A DNA stretch of 64,000 nt from positions 226,025,199-226,089,198 of the forward strand of contig NC_133663.1 of NCBI RefSeq assembly GCF_037893015.1. The letters are read 5' to 3'. Each line of letters begins with the position of its first letter. The stretch's first letter is position 1. This DNA is from Macrotis lagotis (Eukaryota > Chordata > Mammalia > Peramelemorphia > Peramelidae). The notes beneath the pieces are model-generated. The model ran no database searches, was not told where the DNA came from, and saw only the letters and a program-made list of their open reading frames with translations. The translations under genes and the position numbers were made by a program. Positions 46,944 through 60,639 of the stretch are shown one piece after another.

Positions 46944-47384
46944 ATATACACATATATGTTATATATGTAATATATGTATATAGATTTAGATATATAGATA
47001 TATATTATATAATAGCTATTGAAGGCCAGAGAACATATCTAGTACTTTCAGAAAACAACAGTTTCTTATTCCATAGTTCTTAATTGATCAGATACAGGTA
47101 GTTCTTGAGTTAAAATATGGCAGTTCATTTTAAATTTCATTCAATATCCCCCAAGTGTTTGTCATTATTCTTTGGGATCATCTGGATTTTGTCAAACCTC
47201 AGAAGTACTTAAAAGAAATTTAAAAAAATACAACTTCTTCAGACCTTCAAACTTTTATTTGTATTGCAAGTTCAAAGTCAGCAATTGAAACACTTTTTAT
47301 TAAAAAGTAATTCATTTCCTTTGATATAGAAGGTAAAAAAGATTTACTGAGCTTGTTCTGACTCTAAGTATTATAGAATTTTAA

Positions 47385-47745
47385 AAGTTAGAACAGCCCT
47401 TAGTCATTATCTAGTCCACAGCTGCCTCATTTCACAGGTGAGAAAACCAAGGCCTGGAAATGTCAAATATCTTTCCCAAGATCTCACAGCTGTACTGAGC
47501 TAGGATCTGCTTTGATTTCCCTAGGGACTCTTACTATTCCTTATTGCACAGTTCTTAGTTACTTCCTCACTTCAAAGTCTTTGGTGGTTTTTCTAGATTA
47601 TAAAGAGAACCAATCATTTAGAAATACAGTTATCATGCATTTTATGAATGAAGAAAATAGAAAATAAAAGTGACTTGTTCAAGATCACACAGGTAATAAA
47701 GAGCAGATTTAGCATTAGAATACAGGTCCTTGAAATCTAATTCCA
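47385..47745. repeat. Ancient MIR-like units
   Basis: 47385-47520 ('cattatctagtccacagctg', 'caggtgagaaaaccaaggcc') and 47645-47740 ('aagatcacacaggtaataaa'). Confidence 0.5.
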
Positions 47746-47999
47746 GGGCTCTTGACACTACCTTTTGGACCTATCCTACTCCATCCATTCATAAAAATGT
47801 TATATCTTTTTGACTTTTCTCAAGATCACACAATGACCTTGAAGGGTGTGCATTTTAGAAAGAAAATGCAAAACAATGAATTATATAGAAAAGATCATAG
47901 AAAAATTTGTTCGTATGTGTGGTTGGGGAGAGTATGGAATGGGGAGGTATCTGTAACCAATTTATATCACATTTTATTTTAATGTTAAACTGTAGGTCA

Positions 48000-48215
48000 G
48001 ATACTATTATTTTCTTGGCAGAGATACTGGAGCAGTTGCCATTTCCTTCTCTAGTTTATTTAAAGATAAAGAAACTGAGGCAAACACAGGATTAAGTGAC
48101 TTGCTCCGGGTCAGACAGAAACAAGTCTCTGAAGATAGATTTGAACTCAGAAAGATGAGTCTTCTTGACTGCAGATCCAGGGCTCTATCTACTGTACCAT
48201 ATAGCTGCCCCAGAT
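48000..48215 (-). mobile_element. Long-tailed CORE-SINE, antisense, with TSD
   Basis: 'ttttcttggcagagatactg', 'aaagaaactgaggcaaacac' and 'ctactgtaccatatagctgc'. Flanked by cagatactattat / cagataccattat. Confidence 0.85.
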
Positions 48216-48240
48216 ACCATTATACTCATTAATATTTTTT

Positions 48241-48388
48241 TTTAGTTTTTTTTCAAGGCAATGGGGTTAAGTGGCTTGCCCAAGGCCACACAGCTAGGTA
48301 ATTATTAAGTGTTTGAGGCCAGTTTTGAACTCAGGTACTCCTGACTCCAGGGCTGGTGTTCTATCCACTGCGTCGCCTAGCCTCCCCT
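48241..48388 (-). mobile_element. Marsupial CORE-SINE, antisense, with TSD
   Basis: 'aggcaatggggttaagtggc' to 'ccactgcgtcgcctagcctc'. Flanked by tactcattaatattttt at about 48223-48239 and from about 48388. Confidence 0.93.
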
Positions 48389-49034
48389 ACTCATTAATAT
48401 TTTTAAAACATTTAAAAATGATAATCTGAACTAATGGACAATTTATTTTAATCAGTATTCAGTATAATAGAATTTTGGTATAACAAAAGGAATTAGAGTT
48501 GTGCTTTACAGTAACAGGATTTGACCTGTTTCCTATTAATGATGCTCTTGTATATTTGCTTTATTCCATGTTTTTAGAAAGGAATTTGAGTAGAAAGATA
48601 ATGAGAAGTAAGAAAAATAATTAATGTTCTCATTGTTCATTGCCTCATAGTGGTTCTAATAATCTTAAAATTATTTTTCACTAATGTTATGTCTAGAATT
48701 ATTCTCTTGAAGTTCATTTTTACGAACAAAAGAAGTTAGCCTTTACTGTCTCAATTCATTTTTTTAATTAAATTATCAGAAGAATCTCAGAATGAGAAAG
48801 GACTCCAAGGTCAGACAGTACATCTGAATGAGAATTCTTTCTCAGGTATAACCAAGGAGTGGTCATCTATTGCTTGCTTTTTATTTTTCCCTCCAGTGAA
48901 AGAATGTTAGGAAATGGCTTCTTACATGAAATTGAAATAGCCTCTTTGTTACTTCAAAAAGTTTGGAACTTAAGAGACAAACCATAAGTCCAATTCCTTT
49001 GACAAATTATAAGGACAATAATTGCTATATTTAT

Positions 49035-49625
49035 TTTTGTTGCTTGCTGTTCAGTTGCTTCAAGCATGTCTGACTTTCCAAGACCGCATTTGGGTTTTTC
49101 TTGGTAAAGGTACTGATGCAGTTTGCCATTTTCTTCTCCACCTCACTTTTACAGATGAGGAAACTGCGACAAACAGGTTAAATGACTTGTCCAGGGTCAT
49201 ACAGATAGTAAGTGAGGCCAGATATGATTTCAGACCTTCCTAACTCCAGGACTGTCAGTCTGGGTCTACTAACAGTCCCTAATTTATATAATACTTTAAG
49301 ATGCAAAGTAATTTATGTGTTATTTCATTTATTCATTGCAACAATGTTACAAAATAGCAAGATGTTATTTTTTCCCTATTTAATAGTTGAGGAAACTGAG
49401 GAAGAGGTTAAGTAACTTGTCCATGGTCACACAGTTACTTAAGGGTCCAAGTCTGGTGTTGCACCTGCTATGCCTTCTCGCTGCTTCAAATATGTGAAGA
49501 GAGCTCCTTCTATGTCTTCTTTCTTTTGGCAAGGCAACAATGTTAAGTTACTTGCCCAAGGTCACACAGCCAGGTAATTATTAGGTATCTGAGTCCCAGT
49601 TTGAACTCCAAGGCCAGTTCACCAA
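49035..49625 (-). repeat. Three adjacent antisense SINE/MIR units
   Basis: Long-tailed CORE-SINE 49035-49262 ('tttcttggtaaaggtactga', 'gatgaggaaactgcgacaaa'), MIR 49270-49480 ('agttgaggaaactgaggaag') and CORE-SINE 49525-49625 ('ttacttgcccaaggtcacac'). Confidence 0.75.
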
Positions 49626-51420
49626 CCTTCTCCCTAAACCTTCTTTTCTTGAAGCTAAATATTCCAAGGTCCTTCACCTGCTTCCTATATTGAATGGCCT
49701 AAAGACCCTTAACTGTCCTGCCCATCTTCCTCTGCTTATATTAAGAACAGTACTCTAGATGTGTGATCAGTAAATAGGAGAATAAAATGGGATTTTCACC
49801 TTCCCCATCCCAAATACTTTGCCTTTCTTAATTTAGTATTAGAGTACAATAATAAATTTGAATAAAATGGCATATTTCTGATTGCCATCCACTAAAACCC
49901 CCAGATTTTTCAAATGAACTACAATATTACTTCTTATCTTGTACATGTGAAGTTGGTTTTGTGAACTAGAATGTAAGACTTCACATTTTTTAGCTATAAC
50001 ATTTTATCTTGCTAAATTTGATCCTACAATTCAACCTGTCTATAAAATCTTGTATTTTTACTGTTCCTTTCAATATTCTAATTCAAGAAATATGCTATCC
50101 AGGACTTTATCCAAATCATTGACACAAAGGTAAAGTGGTTTTGGAAATAGGCAATTCACAAGCCTGGAACAGCAATGTTACACAATAGCGATGGTCACCA
50201 TTTTTGTTCTCTCCTTTTCAGTTCAAAAATCATTGTCTGTAGTAGAGAAAACAGAACCAAACCAAGATTGAAGAATCTCTACCTTTTCCATTCCTATCAA
50301 CTTGTCAGTGGTTCTATTTTTTTCTTTGATCTTTATCTTTTCCCCAATGTAGCTTAAAAAAATAAGAGAGAAAATGGAACCAAATTCTTTGTGTTGTTCT
50401 TAGCATCACTTGCCAGTTTCAGTTCAATCTTGAATTTTAAAATTTCCAATGTAGGGAGCAGGTAGGTAGTGAATAGAACACCAGTCCTTAGCTATGTCAC
50501 CTTGGGCAAGTAATTTTACCCCATTGCCTTGCCAAAAAAAAAGAATTCTTGCTGTTAATTTTAATGCTACTAACCGGCCATATGCTTCTGTTACCTACCC
50601 TTACTTTCCTCTTCTTTATCTTTTCTCTTTTAACAGTTTAAGTAGGTAGATGACTCCCATTTTTCTTCCCTACTGAAATTATATTTTTATGTGATTTCAT
50701 AATTTCATTTTTTAGAGCTTTCCTTCTGTCCTGGAATGACTTCTCCTGGAGAATTTTGAATCCATGGATTCCTCCCTTACCTATTCATTCTTGTCAAGCT
50801 CCTGAAATCTACTTTCATAACATCTTGTCCTTTGATTTTTCTCTTTTTCCTCCTCCACACATTCTAAAATGACGTGGTTATTTCTCCATGATATTCTTCT
50901 TATTTCTATTTCAACAGCAAGTGCCTCTTTGTTGGTAAGAATCAGATCCAAGGTAGGATTTAGTCTATCTTTTGAAAAATAACATTATCTATAAGGTAAG
51001 ACAGGAAATTAATGATCACTGAAAAGAAAGGGAATTACACCAGGGGTCTGGTTAATAGAAGTTTCCTATTACATTGTATCATCCTGCCATGCCAAGTTTG
51101 TAATCCCTCTGTTTCCCAAGTTGCTAATCTCTCAGTCCTTTTGTCCAGATAGCCTACAATAACATACCCTGATGGCACTTCTGTTTCTTCCTCCGTTGAT
51201 CTTTATCCAAATGCTTTCCACCCTACTTCTCAGCCTCCTCCACCAGAGCCTCTCTTCTGCCCTAAATTCTTGGATTATCTTAAGTGAGTATGACTGATTG
51301 ATATATTATACTAAATATTATATTACTCACTGTCCCCACTTAAGTTCCATGAAGCCAAGATTTAATAATTGCTAGTTCTTTCCTCGGATTTTTTCTGCTG
51401 TATTTTGGGATTCTTTTATC
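49626..51420 (-). repeat. CR1/L3-clade LINE remnant, antisense
   Basis: Left to right this is the antisense 3' part ('ttccaaggtccttcacctgc', 'agtactctagatgtgtgatc') and then the more 5' endonuclease-side part ('gtaagaatcagatccaaggt', 'tctataaggtaagacaggaa', 'ccagatagcctacaataaca'). All frames are broken. A small SINE (50453-50543) interrupts it. Confidence 0.6.
50453..50543 (+). repeat. CORE-SINE with internal deletion
   Basis: 'gggagcaggtaggtagtgaa' then directly 'ccttagctatgtcaccttgg' and 'ccattgccttgcc' plus A tail. About 55 bases between the head and CORE are missing. Confidence 0.75.
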
Positions 51421-51554
51421 TATAGAACTGTTTTAAGGAGCAAGTAGTAATTAAGAGTAGTACTAGCTATCATTTACTTTGAGTTTTGATGTTGGCAAAG
51501 CCCTTCATCCTGAGAGAGATTACGTGACTTGTCTAAGGTCTAGCAAGTATCTGG

Positions 51555-52055
51555 GGCAGGTAGGTGGTGCAGTGAATTGACCTGTAGATCTAGAGTCAGG
51601 AAGAACCTGGTTCACATCCTGTCTCAAATATGTACTGGTTGTATAATTCTTTGCAAGACACTTAAACTCTGTCTTCCTGAGTTTCCTTATCTGTAAAATG
51701 AGGATAATAATAATAAAAGCAGCTAACTCCCAGGTTTGAGGATAAAATAAGATATTTGTAAAGTACTATATAAATGCTAGCTATTATTATTCATAGGCAG
51801 TTAGATGGCACAGTGAATAGAAATCTGTCCTGGATTCAGGAAAACTCACCTTCTTGAGTTCAAATTCAGCCTCAGACACTTACTGTGTGTGACCCTGCAT
51901 AAGTTACATAACCCTCTTTGCCTCAGTTTCCTGATCTGTAAAAGGTGCTAGTGAAGGAAATAGTAATCCACTCTAGTATCTTTGCCAAGAAAATCCCAAA
52001 CCACATCATGAAGAATCATATACGATTCAAAAGTGACTAAACAACAAATTATTCA
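51555..52055 (+). repeat. MIR-like unit followed by a long-tailed CORE-SINE
   Basis: 51555-51790 ('ggggcaggtaggtggtgcag', 'tttccttatctgtaaaatga', 'ataaatgctagctattatta') then 51796-52050 ('aggcagttagatggcacagt', 'ctttgccaagaaaatcccaa', 'tgactaaacaacaa'). Confidence 0.8.
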
Positions 52056-52099
52056 TGACTCCAGGTCCAGTACTCTATCCACAATGCCACATATTTGAT

Positions 52100-54820
52100 C
52101 ATTGTTATTATAAGAGGGTCTTTTAAATATTTGTGACTGATTTTTCTGGGTCCACAAATTGGTCTGAACCTTTTTTTCATTAGAAAAACAATTAAGAATC
52201 CTTTTCTCTGGCTTGAAGTAAAAGAGAATTAAAACCCAGAATGATAATTGTACTATGATCATTGCAAGACCATGGCATTATCCATCTCTTTTAGGGAAGT
52301 ACATTCTAGATGATAATGTATCTTGCATGGTATCATGGGAGTTTTCCATCATTTCAGTCCTTTACTTCTATGTCTCCAAGATCATTTTTATTATAGAATT
52401 TATAAATTCTTGAAAAGAATCTGCCACTGATATCAAAGTTTACTCCCCCCCTTCTTTTTCCACATTTGAAAAATATACATTAATTCTATCATAGATTTCA
52501 AAGTAATTTGTTTTCTGTCACCAAGTACAGATTGTATGTGCATGTATGTACACATGTGTTGATATTTCTTTTCTTTGTTTTGGAAATTTTCTGATTTTTC
52601 TACTTTTTGTCTCATATTATGATCTAAAGACTTGTTTATTACATTTTTTCTTCCTGGGCTAATATCAGATCAACATCATTGTTAGTGTTATATACTATTA
52701 GAAAAGACATGACTATCTTCTATCAATATTCCATAAATAGACTAAAATTGCTCTCTTGCCCACTGTTTAGTATAAATTTTGTGGAATATATTAAGGAACA
52801 TTTTCATAAGTGTAGCAGCTCACATTTCCATAACACTTTACAATTTAGAAAAGCTTGTCATCTGGCTATTAAAAATTGTAGTGATTAAAAATGAGAGACA
52901 GAGTTTTGGGTAATTTAATCATTTTATTAATAAAAGGATGATCATTTGGCTACCTCTCAGATGAAAGACAATCATGTCTGGTGGCTCAGGGCTTTTCTTT
53001 TGGAAGGTTGGCATACAACTCTGGTTAACAATTAATGAGAGAAAGAATATTTCAGAGAAGGACTGAGAGTGACATCATGTCACCCTTGGACCAAGAGACT
53101 ATCTCTTTACTTAGAGTACCACCAGACTTGGACAATGCATTTATTGAATTGAATATAAATTCAACAAATTTATGCTTCACCCAAACCTGAGCAGAACACA
53201 AGGGCTACCCCACTTGAATGGGATCTGAATAAGAAAGTTAGTTTAATATCATTAATAGCAATGTCCTTCAAGAGATTGAATTTTTAAAAATCAGGACTTT
53301 AGAAAATGGGGAGAACTCTGGATTTGCCAAATTATTGATTATTAATAATTATTTCTCTCAAGATGAAGGCAACAGTGGAAGATTACTAACCATAGTTTTT
53401 GGAATGTGGACCTATGGAATACCTTGAATTAAAGGTAATTATCTACTCTAGAGAAAACCAACTTATGAATGTCAATTAGGGAGGTGAGTTTGTCTCAAGG
53501 TTGCTATACTACCCTTCCATGTGCCATAAGCAAAGCAAGATAGAGGAGGAAAGGGTAGAGACAACGATGGTCCAGATAAACTATTATGTAAAGACTTTGA
53601 CTCAGTTTTAACTATTGTTACAGAATGGACACCGATAAATTTAGGAAGGTAATTTGCCCCACTTTCTCTATATGCCACTGTTTGAGGGACTCCTCTTGAG
53701 ATTCAAAAGAAAACGTAAGGTACATCTGAGTCCTTGGAATGTGTAATTAAATTTTAGTACAAAGTATATGAAGAAAAGCACTGAATTTCAATTTGACACA
53801 CGTTCCAATATTGTATGAAACTTGGAGGTAATGCCCATATGATAGGAGGACATTTCCAGGATTCTGTAGAGGGGATTCTTGCCTTAAGAAGAAGGTTAAA
53901 ATAGTTAGTTGATGACTAAGGGTCTTTCTGACTTGACAATTTTTTTAGGTCTATGATTCTTTTTTATTCCTGGTCATTTTCCCTAGAATTTTTTGGTATA
54001 ACACATAATTTTTGTCCCTTTTCCTCTTTGTAAATCTGCCAATTAAACATTATTAAGGGCTTTCTGGGAATAAAGTTCTTAATTCACTATTTAAACCCAT
54101 TATTGTGTTCTCTCAACTTGTGTCTTCATAAATGAAAAGTGAGGGAGAAAACCACCTTGTGTTCTCCTTTTTGTTCATTTCATTTGTTGGTCTTTAATAA
54201 GAGAGCAGGTACATGACTTTGTAGTATCAGGTCATTTAAAAAATTCCACTAAGATAAAATTTAAAAAAAACAACTCTTGTATGCCCACTTGAATATTCCT
54301 CTTGCAGATTAAATGTCATATTTCAATACTTTAAAAGATTCATGATTTCTTCACTTGGAGACACTTTCCACTAACTAGATTGCATCCCATCAATGCTTTA
54401 TTAGACAGTCTTCATGAATTGCTCTCATTTCAAATATTACAGTACCATAATCATTCTATTTAAAATGTGCAGTGATTGAAAAATATTTCCATGGCTATGT
54501 TCCTTTTGCAGTGAAATAGGAAATCTAACTTGGCCTTTGGTCAAATCTGAAAGTCATGAAGAGGCCAGATTACTTCTACTTATTTCACTTCCTACAATGT
54601 GTGTGGAGACTTTGCAGAGTGTCTGAATTAAGAAATTCTCAGTAAATTATTTAGGTTGTGAGGTGTTTTGTCCCAATGAAGAATTCCACAGTTGCAGAGA
54701 GAGGAGAGACTCATGTTGCACATATGTAATAAACAATGGCATTTTCAACTGAATTTTGAACTATATGAATAACTTAAGTGTTATTTTTAAATGAAATTTT
54801 ATTTTCATTTCTCTATTGCT
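52100..54820. other. Repeat-poor intronic block
   Basis: About 2.7 kb with no SINE, MIR or L1 that I recognise, in a window where such insertions come every few hundred bases. No coding exon was seen. It could hold conserved regulatory DNA or a very old repeat. Confidence 0.5.
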
Positions 54821-54822
54821 TT

Positions 54823-54958
54823 TTTTAGGTTTTTTGCAAGGCAAATGGGGTTAAGTGGCTTGCCCAAGGCCACACAGCTAGGTAATTATTAAGTGTCTGA
54901 GACCAGATTTGAACCCAGGTACTCCTGACTCCAGGGCTGGTGTTTTATCCACTATGCC
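54823..54958 (-). mobile_element. Marsupial CORE-SINE, antisense, 5' end clipped
   Basis: 'ggttttttgcaaggcaaatg' to 'ggtgttttatccactatgcc'. The last head bases (ctagctgcccc) are missing. The flanks share ctctattg. Confidence 0.88.
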
Positions 54959-54974
54959 CCCTCTATTGACTTTT

Positions 54975-55860
54975 AACATTATTTTTTAAAATTCACTTTG
55001 AACTTAAATATAAAAAGGCAAGCAAAAAAGAACATTTCCATGTATATAGAAAAACATAGAAAGAAGATTTAGTATTAAAAATGTGAATTTCCATTTCACA
55101 CCGTTGACATTTTTCAAAGACTGGGTAATAAATAATACTCATTTTCAAAGCCACCCAGTTTTTTGTACTTTCTTTTAAATTTTCTTTTGTCCTCTGCTGT
55201 ACTCTTTTTATTTTTTTCTCCCTCCCCACTCTGCCCTAGAAGAGGCCAACATTAGACACAAATATGTAAATACACACACACATATATATATGTAAAACTA
55301 TATTAGACCTACTTCTTATCAGTTCTGTTTCTAGAGGTGAATAGCATCTCCCTTTATAGGTTCTTTGTAGTTGACTTGATTATGATACTTAAAATGAATT
55401 AGTCATTCAAAATTGTTCTTAAGACAGTATTTATGTTACTGGATACAACATTCTCTATTCATTTCATTTTTCATTATTTCATGTAAATCTTTCCATGATT
55501 TTCTAAAATCAACCTGCTTATCATTTTTACAACACAATAACATCCTATCACAATCATATACTACAACTTGTTTAGCCTTTCCCCCAATTGAAGGGTACTC
55601 CCTTATTTTCCATTTCTTTGCAACTACAAAGAGAAATTTTTTTCTCTAATCACCTTGGAAAATTAGTGTCCCAGTTTTTCTGCATCCTCTTCGTTTGTTG
55701 TTTTCTCCTTTTGTTATTTGAACAAATGATAACTCAATGTTATTTCAATTTGCATTTCTCTAGTCAATAATTATTTAGACCATTTTTCATGACTATATAT
55801 AGTTGTGATTTCTTCCTTACAAAACTGTTCATATCTTTTATCTGTTTATCTTAAAGTTGT
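54975..55860 (-). repeat. L1 ORF2 3' end and 3' UTR, antisense
   Basis: 'gaatttccatttcacaccgt', 'catgtaaatctttccatgat', 'cttgtttagcctttccccca' and 'tagtgtcccagtttttctgc'. Confidence 0.75.
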
Positions 55861-55879
55861 TTTCAAAGTTTTGACCTCC

Positions 55880-56095
55880 ACTTGATGGAGAAGTTTGTAT
55901 GACTAAAGTGCATATCACTTAACCTGTTTCAGTTTCTTCAGTTGTAAATCAGATGCAATAATAATACCTATCTTACAGGGTTGTTGTATTTACATATCTG
56001 CAAAGTCCTTATCACAATGTTGAGCACAAGTAGGAGCTATATAAATGTGACCATTCATCAACATCATCATCATCATCATCATCATACCTCTAATA
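55880..56095 (+). repeat. MIR, sense, ending in (CAT)n
   Basis: 'cagtttcttcagttgtaaat', 'ttacagggttgttgtattta' and 'aggagctatataaatgtgac', then about nine CAT units. Confidence 0.7.
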
Positions 56096-56099
56096 ATCA

Positions 56100-57435
56100 A
56101 CAGTTGTTTTCATTTAAATGGCAAGATCAGTAATACATATTTTGTCACTATTGAACCCGAAATATGACTTCTAGGGAGTCCCCAACATTTGTTCCTCTAT
56201 ACTCACACAGCCTAGGACAGGTCCTTATTACCTCTTTCTTGAACTTTGCATTAACCTCCTAATCTGTCTTCTGGTTTCCAGATTGTCCCTGCTCCATTTC
56301 ACTCTCCACACAGCCCATTTTAGATATTAGGTTATTATTATACATAGCAATGCAGTTTTAAACTACTAAAGTCTTTTTCCTGTATGTGTGGGAGAGCTGG
56401 ACTCCTCTATGAACTATCTCACCATCATCTTATTTGGACATAAGATAATTGTGATACTCATTATTTTTTGATACTTATTTCATTGTTTTTGTATTTGGCA
56501 GAAATGATCTTTGAGTGAAAAACATCTTGATTTAAATCTTCAAGTGATGTTTATTTGGTGCCTACAAATTATACCATACAGCTGGACTATGGATGAGTAA
56601 ACATAATTTTCTTGTGAAAACTCAGAAAAACAAGACTGAACACATTGGGCTTTAAAAACTATTAGGAAAGTTAGAGTGAGATGAATTGACCCCACATTCA
56701 AAATTTCAGCACAAGTTTCCACTACGACTATGTCTTGGAGCTGCTTGTGCTTTTAAAACAGATGTAGTTTAGAACAGTTTTTCAGTCCTGCTTAGACTGA
56801 TGGTTATTTTTTTGCATCTTTGCAGATTAATCTTGTAAACTAGCACAAAATGAATAAAGTGGATTTGTTCAACTAATAACACTTATACAAAGTAGACCTC
56901 CACTGTTTTAAAGGTCAAAGATTTAAGGAGGATAAAGAAGATATTTTATCACTATCCCTGAGCTCAGATGAAAGTGAAGAATCCAAATAGAAGAGAGAGC
57001 ATAGGGAAGAATAAGCTCAAAGGAATCAGTGATTTTTTGGATTTGAACCTTAGAAACGTGCACTTAGTGACCTGTTCTTCCTTGCTCATTCTATGAGACA
57101 CTCATTCATGTCCTCCCATAACTTCATTGCAGGTAGCCTTTCATGTGTCAAGGCTTTACTCCCTTTCTCTTGATTATTGTGAGGTTACCAGTGGAGTATG
57201 TGGACCAACCACCGAGTCTTGCTCTTGTCCGTGTGATAAATACCTCTCCTTTTTCAATTATATCATCTACTGATAACATTTACAGAATCACAGAGTAAAA
57301 GGACCATCAATGTCCATTTAGTCCAGCACCTACATGAAAGGAATCCCTATAATAGCATTGATCAGTGGTCTTCTACCTTCAACAAGGAGAACACACCACC
57401 TCTCAAGAAAGTCCATTACATTTCAATTCTATGAT
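56100..57435. other. Intronic DNA, mostly unrecognised
   Basis: Nothing coding was recognised. A MIR-like unit lies at about 57285-57420 ('gaatcacagagtaaaaggac', 'cacctctcaagaaagtccat'). Confidence 0.45.
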
Positions 57436-57439
57436 TTGA

Positions 57440-59485
57440 AAAGTTAGATGAAGAAGAAATTCTACCAAATTCCTTCTATGATACCAATATGGTGTTGATA
57501 CTTAAACAGGAAGAGTCAAAACAGAGAAAGTAACAGCCCAATTTCCTAATGAATATTGAAGCAAAAATTTTAAAGAAAATTTTAGTGAAGAAATTACAAA
57601 AAATTATAACTAGACTAATTCACTATGATCATGGAGCATTTATAACACGAATGCAATTATTATCACAATTGACCATATCAATAACAAAACTAATAGAAAT
57701 TATGTGATTATTTCAATAGAGACTGAAAAAGCTTTTGACAAAATATAGCACTCATTCCTACTAGAGATCATAGGAGGAATAAATGAAATTTTCCTTGAAA
57801 TGATAAACAGTATCTATCTAAAGCCATCACCCATCATTTTATATAATGGGGATAAGTTAGAAGCATTCCTCATAAGGGGTGAAACAAGGATGCCTGTTAT
57901 CAATACTATTATTCACCAATGTATTAGAAATGTTAGCTTTAGCAATAAGAAAAGAAAAAGAATTTGAAGGAATTGAAATAGGCAAATGAGGAAACTCTCA
58001 CTCTTTTCAGATATGAAGGCATAATTAGAGAATCCTAGAAAATCAAAAAACTACTTGAAACAATTAGCAATTTTTAGTTTCAGAATGTAAAACAAATCTG
58101 CATAAATAATCAGTATTTCTATAGATTACCAACAAAGCCCAACAGCTCAACAGGAGAAAGAGAAATTCCATTTAAAGTAACCATAGTCAGCATAAACATT
58201 TGGGAGTCCAAACTATATTCACTTTTCACACAAATAAAATTAGATCTAAATAATTGGAAATATGTCTATTGCTCATGGGATGGCTGAGTTAATACAATAA
58301 AATGATAACCTAAGTTAGATTACTTATTCAGTGAAATACTAAACTTTCAAAAATTATTTTATAAAGTGAGAAAAAATAGTAACAAAATTTATCTGGAGGA
58401 AAAATTCAAGAATATCAAGGTAATTAGCAAAAAATGCAAAGGAATATGACCTAGCCATAATAGATATGCAATTATATTATAAAGCAGCAGTCTTCAAAAC
58501 TGTTTGATAAAGGCTAAGGAATAGAGTGGTGGATCAGTGGAATAAAATAGGTACAAAAATAAACAGTAGTAAATAACTATAGTAATCTATAGTTTGATAA
58601 ACCCCAAAACTTCAGCTTCTAGTCTAAGAACTCACTATTTGAAAAAAACCTGCTGGGAAAAATGGGAGAAACTAGGCATATACCAACATCTCACACTCTA
58701 TACCAAGATAAAGTCAAAATGGGTACAGGATTTAAATATAGAGGGTACCATAAGCCACTTAGGAGAACAAGAAATACTATATCTGTCAGATCTATGGACA
58801 AAAGAGAAGTTTATGACCAAACTAGAGATAGAGAACATTATGAAATACAAAAAAACAGATAATTTTTATTACATTAAATTAAAAAAGTATTTACATCACT
58901 AAAACCAATATCACAGAGATTAGAAGGAACATAGAAAGTTGAGAAATAATTTTTACAGCTAGCACTTCTGATAACTCATTTCTAAAATATAGAGAGAAAT
59001 GAGTCAAACTTAAAAGAATACAGATCATTCCCCAATTGATAAATGGTAAAAGAATATAAACAGTTTTCAGATGAAGAAATTAAAACTATAGACATATGGA
59101 AAAATGCTCTAAATCATTATTTATTAGAAAAATGCAAATTAAAATAATTCCAAGATGTCATCTCACACCTATCAGATTGGCCAATATGACAAAAAAAAGA
59201 TAATGATCAATGTTGGGGAGGATATGGGGAAACTGGGATAAATGCATTCTTGGTGAATGATCCAGTCTTTCAGGAGAAAAATTTGGAGTTATACCCAAAG
59301 GGCAATAAAACTGTGCAGACCTTAGATCCAGCAATACCATTACTATGTCTTATTCCAAAGAGATCATAAAAAGGAGGAAAGACTCACATGGACAAAAATA
59401 CTTATAGCAACTCTATTGGATACTGGCAAAGAATTGTTAATTAAGTGGATGCCCATTAATAGGGGAATAGCTGAACAAATTATGG

Positions 59486-59516
<31 letters not shown>

Positions 59517-60240
59517 GTGATGGAGTACAATTGATGTGTAAGAAATCATGAATGGACAGACTTCAGGAAACCTAGAAAGACTTACATGAACTGATGCTGG
59601 GTGACGTGTGTAGAACCAGGAAAACATTGTAAACATTAACATAAGCATTGTGTGAAGTTCAAATATGATGAACTTATCTCTCCTTAGCAGTAGAATGATC
59701 AAAGATAATTCTAAAGGACTTGTGATGGAAAATATCCACAACCAGAGAAAGAATTATAGAGTCTGACTACAGACCAAAGCATATTATTTTCCATTTTTAA
59801 AGATTGTTTTACACTTGTTTTTTCTCTTATTTTTTTGTTCTCTTTTGTTCTGATTCATCTTTCATAACTTGACTGATATGGAAATATATTTAACATAGTT
59901 ACATATTTATAACCTGTATCAGATTAATCAATATCAAAGGGAGGGAGAGGAAAAAAGTGAGGGAGAAAAATATGGAACTCAAAAAAATATTTTTTTTACA
60001 AGGCAATGGTGTTGAGTGACTTGCCCAGGATCACACAACTAGGTAATTATGAAATGTGTGATGCTGGATTTTAACTCAGGTCCTCTTGACTCCAGGGCCA
60101 GTGTTTTATCGACTGTGCCATCTAGTAACCCCATGGAACTCAAAATCTTAACAAAAAATGAATGTTGAAAACTATCTTTGTATGCATATATATAAATAAT
60201 TTTATTTAGCAATAAATAAATTTAAATTTTAAAAAAGAAA
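57440..60240 (+). repeat. L1 ORF2 to 3' end remnant, sense, 5'-truncated
   Basis: Reverse-transcriptase text can be read through many stops: [20 protein letters not shown], then [20 protein letters not shown] (the human L1 counterpart has RQGCPLSPLLFNIVLEVL), a connection segment YTKIKSKWVQDLN (58594-58902 frame), and the 3' UTR from about 59500. The FADD catalytic motif is lost. It ends near 'aaattttaaaaaagaaagg'. A (TA)n run lies at 59485-59513 and a SINE at 59985-60132. Confidence 0.85.
59985..60132 (-). mobile_element. Marsupial CORE-SINE nested in the L1 3' UTR, 13-bp TSD
   Basis: 'ggcaatggtgttgagtgact' to 'gactgtgccatctagtaacc'. The duplication atggaactcaaaa at 59972-59984 and 60133-60145 is exact. 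Confidence 0.94.
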
Positions 60241-60254
60241 GGAAATTTTCCTTA

Positions 60255-60505
60255 TTTTGTTGTTGTTGCTATTTGATTGTTTTAGTTGTGTCTGACTCTT
60301 CCTAACCCCATTTGGGGTTCTCTTGGCAAAGATATTAGATGAGTTTGGCATTTTCTTCTCCAACTCATTTTAAAGATGAGAAAACTGAGGCCAATAGAGT
60401 TAAATTACTTGCTCAGGGTCACACAATAGTAAGTGTCTAAGGACAGATTTGGACTCATTAACTTATATCTTCCTGATGCCAAACCCAGTGCTTTATCCAC
60501 CATTC
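60255..60505 (-). repeat. Long-tailed CORE-SINE, antisense
   Basis: 'gttttagttgtgtctgactc', 'ggggttctcttggcaaagat', 'gatgagaaaactgaggccaa' and 'cagtgctttatccaccattc'. Confidence 0.85.
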
Positions 60506-60639
60506 CATTCATGGATGATACTAATTGTTAGAAAATTCCTGATGTCAAATCTTAAGGAACTCTTTTCAACTACTAGCCATGCATGGACAAAATAGAACAA
60601 TGCTATTCTTTTCTTCACAAAAAATTCATCAAATTCTTA

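Noticed and set aside
58594..58902. 102-codon plus-strand frame
   Set aside because: It is a surviving fragment of L1 ORF2 (YTKIKSKWVQDLN region), not a host gene.
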